From the NCBI GenBank assembly GCA_030374765.1, contig JARGXX010000095.1, forward strand, positions 2,852,001-2,916,000: 64,000 nucleotides of DNA. The letters run 5' to 3'. The notes below the pieces were generated by a model, which saw only the letters and a program-made list of their open reading frames with translations, searched no databases and was not told the origin of the DNA. Positions 21,805 to 33,037 of this stretch are shown here, in pieces (position 1 is the stretch's first letter; the number at the start of each line of letters is the position of its first letter). Source of the DNA: Agarophyton chilense (lineage: Eukaryota; Rhodophyta; Florideophyceae; Gracilariales; Gracilariaceae). The position numbers and the translations under genes are program-made.

Positions 21805-22439
21805 TGTCGTACAATCACCTCTGGTGTATGCTATTGTCTTGCCTCGGGAGTGTAGTGACGCTCAACCGTAGGGAGCGTGGTGACGCTCAACCTTAGAAGG
21901 TAGACGTAATAAACCTCGATGGTAACAGGGCACCGTGAAAACCCGCAGGGGCAAACGGCGGGGCAACTAGCCTATACCGTGTAGGTGAACGATGGTAGGC
22001 GTCGACGCGCGGGAAAGCCTGTGTGGTAGTTGAGAAACGATAAACCAAAAGGTATAGTCGTTACCCAAGTGGTGTCTGTCTTTATCAGATTAGGATGGGG
22101 GAGGTGCAGTTCCCTATATGCAGTGGACTGCGCTCTTCAGATCACCCGGGAGGTGCCAGCAAGGCACGGTCTCTCACCTAGTGTCAGGGACCTGGCCAAC
22201 ACTGGCTACAGTGCCAGGTGGCCACTCCACTACTGTACTAAAAATAAAAATAATTACAATTACAAGTACTAACAATTACTCAACCAGAAGGTACATTTCA
22301 ACACTACACGTGGCTGACAACACCTAGATGGTAGCTCGCCCGGAGCTGCATGGACCATGATCCCTCGCATCCATCACCTACAAGGTCAGTGTAGTATATC
22401 GACAAACTCAAAGGTCAGCCCTTCCGTCACTATACGACA
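21805..22439 (-). repeat. 3' LTR of E1
   Basis: This LTR begins TGTCGTACAATCA and ends CACTATACGACA on the plus strand. It matches 32399-33032 along its full length and the solo LTR at 14427-15060 in reverse. Confidence 0.95.
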
Positions 22440-22453
22440 GACCCCCTTCCTAC
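22440..22453 (-). promoter_or_regulatory. Polypurine tract of E1
   Basis: On the minus strand GTAGGAAGGGGGTC abuts the 3' LTR. Element E3 has the nearly identical tract AGGAAGGGGATC next to its 3' LTR. The tract primes plus-strand DNA synthesis. Confidence 0.8.
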
Positions 22454-23131
22454 CCGTGAGGCACGCCCCGTGTCTCCTTCCATCAAACCGTAGAGTTGTA
22501 GCGAGCGACAGCGGCGCGGGCATCGGAGTGGTGTCTGTGCGCGACGCGCGATCCCTTGAGGTTCAGAACTCGGCGCCAGTATCGGTTTGGGAGGGCGCGC
22601 GACGACGTCGGCGCACGAATCGAGCGACAACCATTCAGGTAGGGAATTTCATGAGGGCGATGCAGTGTAACTAGCGCGCTCGCTGACACCTTTTCGCTAG
22701 TGGCCCTGCTTGCTTGCGATTCTACTTCCGCATAGCCCACTGTCTAATCAAGTTTGTATCTCACGGTTCCCGGCTTCTCAAAATTCAGTTTTCTCCTAGG
22801 TCCCTGTGCGCGCCGTCCAGCCTGGTCGTTCCCACGGCTTGACAACCCTTCAGGTATTGCTGCCCTTAATTGGCGGCGTCGCGACCGTAACCGTGCTGTC
22901 CGGCTTTCCCTGAAGGTTTCCTGGCTTCTCGACCTTTCAGGTTTCGTCTACCTTGTAAGGATTGACTCGTGGCGCCGGTGGGGCCTGAGCCTGCGTCGAT
23001 ACAACCATTAAGGTGTTGGTCTAGGTCCGTGATGGAAGCTTCCGGTTGTGAGACCTTATTGGTGTTGAGCGGCCCCGTCGGTAGTTACGCGACCTTTTTC
23101 CGGTTTTGCATTTCGGTTTCCTTTCAAGGCA

Positions 23132-25597
23132 ATGACAGGATCGCGCCGCCTCCGCGCACGCGTTCGAACCCATTCGGTACCACGTCGGTGCACCTCGCGC
23201 CGCATCGTGGATTCGTCACCGATACCTCGAAGGGGTGGGTCGTCCCCACAAGCAGCACCAGCGCTCCAGAGACGTGAGATGCCGGTTGCCATTGAAGTTG
23301 AAGAAGTCGGCGATTCTGAGGGGATTGATACCCCTGCAGTTATGCCTTTAAGGTCGGATTGGTCCCGTTCCACAATACCTCAAAGGTCTGGACCCGATGG
23401 CGACCGCCCCTCGGCCACTATTGTACCCGAAAGGTCAGTGTCGGTACTACCGGAAAGGTTGGATCCGTTGGCCGTCTCCTCAGAACGGACCGAGGAGGCT
23501 CTACTTCAGAAGGATGAATACCCGCTTGTGTTCACCGCGGCGGTGGAGGTCGAGTCATCACCTCGTTCGTCGGGTCGAGCTACGGCCTTCCCAACCATGT
23601 CAGGTAGCGGCCCATCTCGTGTCCGTGGACGCGGTGGTATTACCAAAAGAATGACTCGCTCGACTTCGCGAACGCCTACCAACATTGGGTTTCGCAGCAT
23701 GCCTGTCCCTGCGGCTCAGTTCTCCCCTGGGACTCCGGCTGACCCGTACCAACGCAGTGGTGGACTTCCTTCGACGATTCAAACCAATTGGGCTCACAAT
23801 CTCGCGTTCGGTGCGTCGACCCGGACGACGAGTCAGAATGGACCTTTTAGTATTACCTTCGACCAGGTGACGAACAATGACCTGTTGAAGCACGATTGGT
23901 CTGTGGCGGTGGGGAATTCGTCACTGCCGGCAGCTCTTACCAGACCACAATTGGATACCTACTTGGGTTTATCCCGTTGGGACTGCGAGTGCCTTCGCTC
24001 TGTTCCATTGCTTTTGAAGAAACGGGACCAAGAGTCTCAACCTCGTCAGGGTCGACTGGAATGTTACCAGAGTCGGCACCGTCATACACCTTTGAGGTAT
24101 TTCATCTCGCCGATATATCCGAGCTACTTGCCGTATGTGCGCATCGAACCGGAGCTTGATTATTACCGTCGATTGGTGGTGCAAGTGTCCCAGTACCCGT
24201 CTATTCCGGAGACTTACCTTCCGGTGTCACCTGACTTGGTTTCCCTGAATCGGCCTTTCACCACTATCAATTGGGCTGACCGTAGTAGGTGGGGCGAGGA
24301 TGCAGCGACGGAGAGTCGCGTTCGCACTCGCAACTCTTACACTCGCGTCATGCATATGTTTCATAACGTCGAGAACTTCTCACAACCTACGAAGGGTAGA
24401 CGCGATTGGTACGAGCTTCGACCAGAGTGGTGGGAGTCCTATGAGGTTCCGTTATCGCTGCGCGTGCCCACTCCACCGGTTTTGGCGTACTTCGGGAGTC
24501 CGATTTCCCGGAACATAGAGCGGTATTACCTCATTTGGTCGTTTGCCCTCTCGGAGTGGACCGTATTGGTTGCCATCCTGGCTCTGGCGGCCGCCCGTTA
24601 CGGTATCGATTGGGGTTGTCGCAATCCCGACTCTGACACATACCGAGATGGTGTTCAACCTGTAGGTCGCATCTTCTTCATACCTCCGAGGGTTGCCTAG
24701 GATATTTCCCGATTTGGTTACGAGAACATCGTGGAGGGGACCGATTATACCGTGAAGGATTTGGACTCGTATCTCGAGCAGAGCAAGAATTACCATTGGG
24801 AATCCGATCAAGGTTGGGTGGCTTTCGATCCGGCAACTTGGGAGATAGTGCCTCGCCACGCCCAATACTATCCCGGGGAGCCTCCTGTTTATGGAGCTCC
24901 CGCGAGCCCCGAACCTTATCACGGTACTGTGGAGACACCAGTTGGTCGTTATGCTGGTCCCTTCCCGTCCGAGCCGTTACGTCAGGGTCGTAAGTCGCCT
25001 ATCCCTACGGGTGTGACTCCTACTCAACCGAACTCCTCGCGGGTTGCTGGTCCGGTTCGACCTCTGTGGGCGGGTATTGCTCGTCCTCCGCCTCAACCTA
25101 TGATGGTTTCTCCGGCCGCGGTCGGTTTGCTGGCTCAGATTCGCCAGTCTTGGGTCACCAACTTTCAGAGGGCTGGGCCTACCTACATGGTTGCTGCATT
25201 AAGGCTCCTTGAAGGTTTGCTGCCGCGCCATGCGCAATACATGAAGGCGCTGAACCAACTTGGTGAGTTCCGGAATCAGTTCCAGTTGGACATGTACCAA
25301 CTGGCCACCCGTCAGGTTGCCAATCTGGCAAGCGTCTCTGCTGCTGCGCCATCTGATCCTTTGACGGATCCCCTTCTAGGTGCTAACTTGATCCCTGTGG
25401 TTTTGCAACCCTCTCCCGCGGTTCCTTTCGTTCATCCTCTTTTGGTTTCGACTCCTCTCCCCAGTGGCGGGGCTACCGCTCCTTCCCTATCTCCTAGGTC
25501 GATGGCCCCTAGCATTTCTGCAAGTTTTTCTCCGTGGGTGGTCAATAACACGGGTCCTCCTGATTTCATTGCTCCTAAACCGACAGGTCCTTCTTAA
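23132..25597 (+). CDS. Antisense accessory ORF of E1 (opposite strand to gag-pol)
   Basis: A plus-strand frame of 822 codons runs from ATG 23132 to TAA 25595-25597, broken only by one TAG (24698-24700) with the frame continuing unchanged. The first 200 residues are Arg/Ser/Pro-rich. Residues 260-520 are Trp/Tyr-rich and include RYFISPIYP, INWADRSRWGEDAATESR, WWESYEVPLSLRVPTPPVLA and a hydrophobic segment WTVLVAILALAAARYG. After the stop NIVEGTDYTV and a Pro-rich tail with a helical segment (LAQIRQSWVTNF onward) follow. The 260-620 region is homologous to the minus-strand ORFs of E2 and E3 at the same place in those elements. It matches no family I know. Homology between diverged elements argues that the frame is or was translated. 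The single TAG suggests recent loss in this copy. The role is unknown; an envelope-like, movement or silencing-related role would be guesswork. Confidence 0.75.
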
Positions 25598-25757
25598 AGA
25601 AAATTGTTGTCTCTTCTTGTCTCCTCTACTTTTACATTTGGTTGTTCTTTCTTGTCCTCCCTTGTACGTAATCTGACACGCATATGCGTCCACCTTCTGC
25701 GGAAAACGACTTCTTTTCTCCCCCTTCCTTAGGCCTGAGTACCACGAAGGTCTAAGG

Positions 25758-26318
25758 CTAGCCGTCTGCAGGCATCGGCTCCTTGGGAAGGGGCCAATAC
25801 CTGATACGGAAGCGTGGGGGTATTATGGCTGGGGGTTCGAGGGTGTCCCCTTCTGGTCCCCAGCCGTACCACCTGACGGTGTACTTCAGACCATTGTAGG
25901 TTCGCGTGTGGCCCACCAGACGGTCAACAGGAAATTCCTCTGCGGTTTGGTCCTGATCTTTCGGGGGAACGCTACCTCGAGGGTTCATATGTTCCGAGTT
26001 GGGAGCTTCTTGTGTGGGAGCCAGGTCGGGAGCTCCCGCTGTTACCGTTTGGGGTTCAATTTTCGTCCCTGTTAGAGGGTTGTAATCCGGATCATCACGT
26101 TGACGGTCATCGTTCATCTCAATTGGGGTGGGGTCCTCCGAGGGTCGAGTGCGCAGAGCTTCAGCTCTGGGCTCTCGGGCTGAGGTGACTGCCTCAATGT
26201 GATGTTGAACCGTTTCAGGTGCTACTGTAATACGGTCCAGTGATATCATGTTCGGTATTCCATCCTGTTCAACCGTAACGGTGTGGTCTGATGCGTTCAA
26301 TACCTTATAAAGTCCCAC
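25758..26318 (-). pseudogene. E1 integrase C-terminus with chromodomain
   Basis: The frame holds the end of the integrase (HTVTVEQDGIPNMISLDRIT), an acidic linker, and a chromodomain: VDRLVGHTRTYNGLKYTVRW, then YGWGPEGDTLEPP. It ends ADG-stop. Chromodomains at the integrase end define chromoviruses and steer integration to modified histones. It lies in a different frame from the upstream integrase core, so pol is frameshifted. The plus-strand accessory ORF ends only 160 bp away, tail to tail. Confidence 0.85.
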
Positions 26319-26390
26319 TGATTTCGGTAGAAGCTTCGAATTGATATCTCTGTCAATGGCTTCATCGTCTGCTTCATCCCCCGGTCTTGG

Positions 26391-27226
26391 TCATTTACCT
26401 GAAGGTGGGTTGTCTATATAGACATATTGTCCCGAAGATACAGAGACCACTTTGGTTACCCTACGGTCGTAGTCGGCCTTGTACCGCTTCTGGGCTGCAG
26501 TGAGGCGGCTCTCTGCATGTTTGAGAGCCCTCCTCAACCTCACAAGGGTATTCCGCTTGACCTGGGCAGGGGTCAGTGCGCCAGCTGCAGTGCTGGTGGT
26601 ATGATCTCCATGGACTACAATGCCTGGGGGGTGTCGCGAAAGAACCAAATCAAAGGGAGTGGTCTGCGTTTACCGGTGTACCTGAAGGGCATAGGAGTAG
26701 GTGAGCGGTTGCACCAGCTCATCCCACCCAGTTTGGTGCTCTTCCATATAGTGTCGTAGCCTTGATACCAGTTAAAGCGCTGGACCTGTCCGTTCGTCTG
26801 CGGGTGGTAGGCAGTAGTGAAATAGTGCTTGATACCCAAGAGGTTAAAGACTGCTTCGAAGAATTTGGATGCCATGTTTGAACCATTATCGGTAAGTAGG
26901 TACAGTGGTGCACCATACGGGTAGACCCAATTGTTGATGAACGCGATCGCCAGCGTTGTTGACTTCGTATCCTTTAAAGGTATCGCTCTCGTGAGCTTCG
27001 AGAACCTGTCGGTGATCACTACAATGTGCTGATACCCGTTCTTGGTCTTGGTAAGTGGTCCTAGAAGGTCTATCGCAACAAACTGCAGCGGACCCGCTGC
27101 TGGAAACAGCTCGAGGCACTTTCGATTCTTTCGAATACCACCGCGGGTACGAACACAGGATTCGCATTGACCTACAAAGTTATAGACATCATGGGCCATA
27201 TGAGGCCAATAGAACTGTTGCCCCAA
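26391..27226 (-). pseudogene. E1 integrase core, frameshifted
   Basis: The zinc-binding HHCC region (HYPRLSGHAGATRM, then WPHMAHDVYNFVGQCESC) spans a stop near 27233. The catalytic core has AIDLLGPL (Asp), YLLTDNGSN (Asp) and NGQVQRFN, where the expected Glu is Gln, so the active site is incomplete. Near 26650-26760 the reading frame changes to a segment ending GQYVYIDNPP, the usual GPF/Y-like integrase C-terminal region. Integrase would join the cDNA to the chromosome. Confidence 0.85.
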
Positions 27227-27232
27227 GGTGTA

Positions 27233-28984
27233 TTACATTCTGGTGGCACCGGCGTGTCCCGATAGTCGCGGGTAGTGGGCGAGATACAAGACTCTCGGGC
27301 GCAGCGCCTTCGGAACCAACTTTTGAAGGCTACCATCCAAGGTTGACCTTCTCACGATGTACCCGTTGTGTTCCACATCGAATGGTGATCCTTGGAAACC
27401 AATTTGGTCAGCCAGGGTTCTGCAGTACGCATCCTGGGCCTGTTTTCGTAGAAATTCCTCTCGGGTTACGGGCATGACGTTCGTTTCCTCTAGGGTCAGT
27501 ATCTGCGTTGCCATGTCGGAGTTTCGCAAGGCACCTTCTTCAGGGACGTCCCAACATCCGTCTAGGTGTTCGCCGGTACCATTTTGGTTTGATGACACCA
27601 GAAAGCAAGGGATATCATCGTCCACCGGTTCTGTCTGTAACCCTGAGGTTTTTAAGCCTGACATAGCGTCAGCTATGTTGTGCTTGATACATGGACGGTA
27701 CTGTACGTCGTATTCAAACTCCGACAGTCTCAACCTCCAACGGACAAGTCTACCAGACGCGTCTGCGAGTCCGAGGATCCACCTTAAGGCGTCGTGGTCC
27801 GTGCTCAACGTAAAGCGCTCACCATAAAGGTATGGACGGAGCATCAACATGCTCCACACTACAGCTATACATTCCTTCTCGGTTACCGTGTAGTTCTGCT
27901 CCGCCGCATTCATAGCGCGGCTCCAGTATTCTATAGGTAATTTGTCTCCGTTGTGCTGCTCCTGCATGAGACAACACCCAATTTGGGCATAGGATGCATC
28001 TGTATCCAGCGTGTATGGTAGACCTGTTTTCGGTAACGCTAAGATTGGCGGCAACAACAGCGCTCGTTTCAATTCCTCAAAGGTGTCCATTTCTTCGTTC
28101 TATAGATTCTCAAACCGTTCAGGTTCACCTTTCTGGAGCTTCTTGTTGAGGGGAGCCGCTATTTTCGCGAATCCCTTCACGAAGCGAGGATAGACGTTAC
28201 ATAAACCTATAAAGGATCGTACGTCTTTCTGGGATCGTGGCAACTTGACCTCCTGTACGCCTCTAATGTTGCTCGGCGCAACCTCTAGGGTACCAGGGCC
28301 TATGATGTGGCCCAGGTATTCAACCGTTCTGGTAAAGAAGACGCATTTGCGTAGCTTCAGCGTCACTCCCGCCTCAGCTAGGAAGGTTAGTACGGTGCGT
28401 ACGTGTGCAAAATGCTCTTCTACCGATCTGGAATAGATGATTACATCATCGATGTATACCAAGGCGGTTGTCCATTTAACCTTCGAAAGGATGATGTCCT
28501 GCGCTCTTTGAAAGGTGGCTGGAGCATTGCGCAACCCGAAAGGCATCCGCGTGAAGCGAAAAAGACCTGCATGGCACGTGAAGGTGGTTTTGTCTCGATC
28601 TTCCTCACCTACGGGTACCTGCCAATAACCACACTTGGCATCCAACGTGGTAAATATCTGCGCATCTCCCAAGGAGTCGATGCACTCATCCATTCTAGGT
28701 ATCGGGTACGAATCCCTGACGGTCACACTATTGAGCCTCCTGTAGTCCACACAGAACCTCATACGGTTATCTCCTTTCTTCTGAACCAGAACCACGGGAC
28801 TAGCCCAATCTGAGTTGGCTGGTTCAATTACCCCTTCTTGGAGCATTCGCTCCACTTCTTTGAGTTCTATTTCTCTCGCCTTCGGACCTGCACGGTATGG
28901 TTGCTGGTAAATCGGCTTCGAGTCAGGGAGGAGCTCGATGCGATGCTGTGTGGCCTTAATTTGGCCCAGATGGCCTGACCACAT
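27233..28984 (-). pseudogene. E1 reverse transcriptase-RNase H
   Basis: The RT has DWASPVVLVQKKGDNRMRFC, FTTLDAKCGYWQVP (first Asp), MPFGLRNAPATFQ and the intact YIDDVIIYS box, then GLCNVYPRFVKGFAKIAAPL. An in-frame stop at about 28100 separates it from the RNase H, which keeps LDTDASYAQIGCC, TEKECIAVVWS and STDHDALRW. All RT catalytic Asp residues and the RNase H acidic residues are present. These enzymes make cDNA in the particle. Confidence 0.92.
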
Positions 28985-29062
28985 GGTTTAGAACTCCTAC
29001 AGAAGGTCGATAATACGGCCCCACCGTTGGCCGTTTTCTTCACCAATCTGGACTATATGTTG

Positions 29063-29914
29063 CTATTGCCTCTCAAAATCCGGTTCCTCTTGTTTGTCTA
29101 CCGATGCCTTATCGGTTAGCTTTGCTTCCAAGTTGGTATTTATCGATACCTTTGTGGTTGTGGAAGCATTTGCGCACCCCCCTTCCTTACCGAAGGCGAC
29201 TTCGCCGAGATCAGTGTGAGCTACGGTGAAGAGCCCTTGTGGTGCCGGTAGTGCGATACCAACATTGGTATTTTTCGGCAACTTCACGTCATGACTGCTG
29301 AACTTGCTGAGACACACCTTAAAGGGTTGATTTGGGACGTTGCCGACAATCCCGTTGGCCATCAAGGTGAGGTGTCGATTTGCTAACCTCGGATGGGTTT
29401 GTAGTATGGCCAGCCCGGGGGTCGCACACGACACCGGTACCAATATTTGGTGCATTGGCGGGATAATAACCTGTTTGGTAATGCGCACTTTGGTAGAGAC
29501 CGATTCGGTGGATATCGTCTTCTTCGGTTTGACGAATCATCCCCGTTTGGTTTCCGTATTACCTAAAATGGCAATTCGTCTCCCGTAACGTAGGACCACG
29601 GTATGAGAACACGGAAGGATTGCTTTGACATGTCTGTCAATGAAGTTCGTACCTAGTAGGCAGTCTATCGGTAAACGGTCGACAACAAAGAATTGCAGTC
29701 TTATCTTGAGGTGCCCGAGCTGCACCATAGTAGTGAGCAAACCTCCAAGGATTAATGGGCGCTCATTTGCAGCCACCAGCGGGTTGTTGTCGAGAGGTCG
29801 GCTTAAGTTCGGAAGTACCGCCTCAGTTATAACGCGGGAGTTCAGGAAGTTTTGGCCGGCCCCCGTATCCAACATGCAGGTGACCGGAACCGCAAGGGGA
29901 TCCGAGAAACACAT
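29063..29914 (-). pseudogene. E1 aspartic protease
   Basis: The active site CMLDTGAGQNFL is intact, followed by ERPLILGGLL and PIDCLLGTNFIDRHVKAIL. A stop at about 29537 interrupts the linker to RT, where ITKQVIIPPMHQILVPV is conserved in E2 and E0. The protease would cut the Gag-Pol polyprotein. It lies in a different frame from gag. Confidence 0.88.
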
Positions 29915-30228
29915 TGAAGCCCGTACTTTATAGTTCTTCTACTTCATATGACAAACCGGAACTGGTTGTGACGTGTTCTCTTCCACCTTCAAGGTTCTGG
30001 GTATCGATTGGCTTTCCAATTGCAGGTTGGGTTCGGCCATTACGCCAACCATTCGGTGTTTTTCTCTTGTACGGGAGGGGTGGAGTCCAAGTTTGGTGTT
30101 TCCTCGATGGTATGGACCTGTGCCGGTGTACGAGGTTGGAACCTATTTGGTGCTTGCGTTGAAGACCAATAGAGGCGTTGGTGATTCTGCTTGCGAGCCT
30201 GAATCAACTGGTCTCTCATCCCTGGGGG

Positions 30229-31938
30229 TTAATTAGCGCAGTTGTTTGCCAAATGGTCTGTCGTGAGACAGAACCAGCAAACGAAGATTCCAGTGTGGGG
30301 GTCTCGCGTTACCATTGAGGGGGTCTTCGAAACTTGGTTGGTGAGAGTAATGGCGTAGGATGTGGGTGGCGAGTTATGGGAGCTTGCTCCCGGCATCCTA
30401 TGCAAGCTCACCGAACTTGGCGGCGATTGTACCGAGTTTGATGTACGCGTTGGCGACCAATTTTCTAGCGTCGAAGGTTTCGAGAATTGCCCCTGCGTCG
30501 ATACCAAGTTGATAGCGGTTCCTGTAGGTATTTCGATGTGCAAGCTACCCTCTGAGGTTGTGGTGTCTTCAATTTCCAAGACAGACCTTTTCGATTTATC
30601 CTTCGAGGCTGGAGGCACGGCTGGTCTCTTTCCCAGCCGAAGGGTATCTCCAAGGCCCTGGGAGTATCGAGCCAGCCCATTGTAGTCTACCTTTCGGTTG
30701 GTGGCCAGGTAGTTGCGTATATGGGAATGGATTGCTTTTTCGACATTGTCGGCAAATAGCGACTTTAACCTAGAGGTAGTGAACACATTACCACAACGGG
30801 TTGCCAGATTCCAAAGCGCGAGCGATAACTCCGGTTCGGTTTGCCCAGACCTTTGATGGTAAGCGAGGACTTACGAGTAAGCCTCTTGGATAACGTCATC
30901 GGTGGCGTATGTTTTCAAAAGGAAATTGACCACTTCTGGGTATGATTCCAACATCTCTGTGCCCTCCTCATCCATCGCTAAGGTATTGCCGCGGAGCCTA
31001 CCCTGCAGCAAGTAGTATGCTTGTCCTTTAAGGCAAAACTCAAATAGCCACATAGCAGCGCCCTCGGGAAAACCATTTTGGGCACATGCAAGCTTGAAAT
31101 TCTGTAGAAACTCAATCACCGCAATAGGATCCATACCTGTGAAGGTTGTGTCACCCATTTGGAATCTGAGCTTCTTGTGGTTCTTAGTAATCTTCTGAAC
31201 CATATCTTGAGTGTATACAGACGACTTGTTGATCAACCGATAGTTCCTGTAATCAACCGCTTTGGTGAACATATCGTTCGACGGTTGGTGCACCTCCAGG
31301 TCCATTTCGGTGTCCGACTCAGAGTCGGGCGACTCATTGTATCGCTTTTTACCCTTTCGGTTCTTTTCTGAGGACTTCTTCGTCGACCTGTTCTGTTTCT
31401 TCTTCTTCTTACCTTTACGGTCATCATCCGACGATGAACTCGTATCGGAACTGGAGTCCGACGAGTCGGGGCCTGAATCATTCTCTCGATTCTTTCCCCT
31501 CTTCATCCTCTTCTTCTTACCTTTTCGGTTTCTTCGTCGCTCATCCAACGAGTCAGACGAATCGTTTTTGGGACCACCTCCATGGGTATCCTTTTGAACG
31601 AAACCAGTAATTGGTGGCAGATAAATTTCTTGAGGATCTGCCTTCCCCTGGACGTCTTGACTCTGCGGTGAACCTTGTAGGTACTCACTATCAGTAGGTA
31701 AGTGTTTGGAATGGGTGGAATGACCCATTTGGAACCCTTGTGGTCTGCGCTTTGCGATGTTCACCTGTGTAGGTCGGGTTTCTGCGAATCACTCGGAAAC
31801 CCAAAGGTCTTGCACCTCGCGGTAAACAAGCTCCCTAGCATCTGTAAAGAGATACTGTTTCACCATTTCAGGTATCCTGTCCAATAGCTCTTGAGCTGCT
31901 CGGTCAACCACAATACGGGTAAATGCATCGACGTCCAT
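30229..31938 (-). pseudogene. E1 gag with zinc knuckle
   Basis: The frame from about 31938 encodes the capsid-type region VDAFTRIVVDRAAQELLDRI, a highly basic and Ser/Asp-rich linker (GKKKRMKRGK, SSDTSSSSDDD), the core FTGMDPIAVIEFLQNFKLAC, then AAMWLFEF and SYPEVVNFLLKTYAT. It ends in a CCHC knuckle CWFCLTTDHLANNC near 30240. In-frame stops lie near 31787 (TGA) and at 30871-30873 (TAA). Gag packages the element RNA. Confidence 0.85.
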
Positions 31939-32377
31939 TGAGGGCGGAACCATCCGGGTATCCGACCTCTCCTTTAAGTTTAATGCATCCTCGACCGCAA
32001 GGATGACGAGCGCTTTCGCTCGCTCTTAGAGCCGAGACCATAGCTCCTCCGCTGCAACCTCAATTGGTAATTACCTTGGAGGTTCCGTTGCCATAGGTGG
32101 CGGACCTTGTACCTTTACGGTTTTGTCCCAAGGGTGCCGGAGCAGCTCCTCGGGGTTCTCCAGAATCTTTTGATCCGATGGGGCTCCTTTAAAACGTTTA
32201 TGGCTTTGCGGGGCGCTTGCACCACGCGTATTCCTCTTAGGCCGTTCCATTTGTGACTAATCGTGGTATCCTGTATTGCTTTGCGGGATTTCCTGAAATA
32301 AAATAGGTGTACGAGCGTCCAATTCTTCTCGGAATCTCGTGTGAACCGTGAAGGTACGACGAAACCTAAAAAAAACT

Positions 32378-32395
32378 TTCTAAGTCGGGAGACCA
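32378..32395 (-). promoter_or_regulatory. Primer-binding site of E1
   Basis: On the minus strand TGGTCTCCCGACTTAGAA begins three bases inside the 5' LTR. It would pair with the 3' end of a tRNA ending ...GTCGGGAGACCA. E2 has the same site with one difference. The tRNA could not be named. Confidence 0.8.
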
Positions 32396-32398
32396 ACA

Positions 32399-33032
32399 TG
32401 TCGTACAATCAACTCTGGGGTATGCTACTGTCTGGTTTCGGGAGCGTGGTGACGCTCAACCGTAGGGAGCGTGGTGACGCTCAACCTTAGAAGGTAGACG
32501 TAATAAACCTCGATGGTAACAGGGCACCGTGAAAACCCGCAGGGGCAAACGGCGGGGCGACTAGCCTATACCGTGTAGGTGAACGATGGTAGGCGTCGAC
32601 GCGCGGGAAAGCCTGTGTGGTAGTTGAGAAACGATGAACCAAAAGGTATAGTCGTTACCCAAGTGGTGTCTGTCTTTATCAGATTAGGATGGGGGAGGTG
32701 CAGTTCCCTATATGCAGTGGACTGCACTCTTCAGATCACCCGGGAGGTGCCAGCAAGGCACGGTCTCTCACCTAGTGTCAGGGACCTGGCCAACACTGGC
32801 TACAGTGCCAGGTGGTCACGCCACTACTGTACTAAAATAAAAATAATTACAATTACAAGTACTAACAATTACTCAACCAGAAGGTACATTTCAACACTAC
32901 ACGTGGCTGACAACACGAAGATGGTAGCTCGCCCGGAGCTGCATGGCCCATGATCCCTCGCATCCATCACCTACAAGGTCAGTGTAGTATATTGACAATC
33001 TCAAAGGTCAGCCCTTCCGCCACTATACGAAA
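32399..33032 (-). repeat. 5' LTR of E1
   Basis: This copy matches the left LTR from TGTCGTACAATCA onward. Its outer end reads TATACGAAA where the family has TATACGACA, a one-base change. ATAGC follows directly. Confidence 0.95.
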
Positions 33033-33037
33033 ATAGC
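33033..33037. repeat. Target-site duplication of E1, right copy (ATAGC)
   Basis: This is identical to 21800-21804. Confidence 0.9.

Larger units (their letters stand above)
21805..33032 (-). mobile_element. Full-length Ty3/gypsy chromovirus E1
   Basis: The 11.2-kb element is bounded by two LTRs of about 635 bp with inverted ends TGTCGTA...TACGACA and by the direct repeat ATAGC (21800-21804 and 33033-33037), a 5-bp target duplication. Sense genes run on the minus strand in the order gag, protease, RT, RNase H, integrase, chromodomain. A long gene on the plus strand lies between pol and the left (3') LTR. The two LTRs differ at only about 20-25 positions by eye, so the insertion is fairly recent. 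However, gag has two in-frame stops, pol has several stops, and the frame changes near 26650, so the copy is not autonomous now. Confidence 0.95.
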
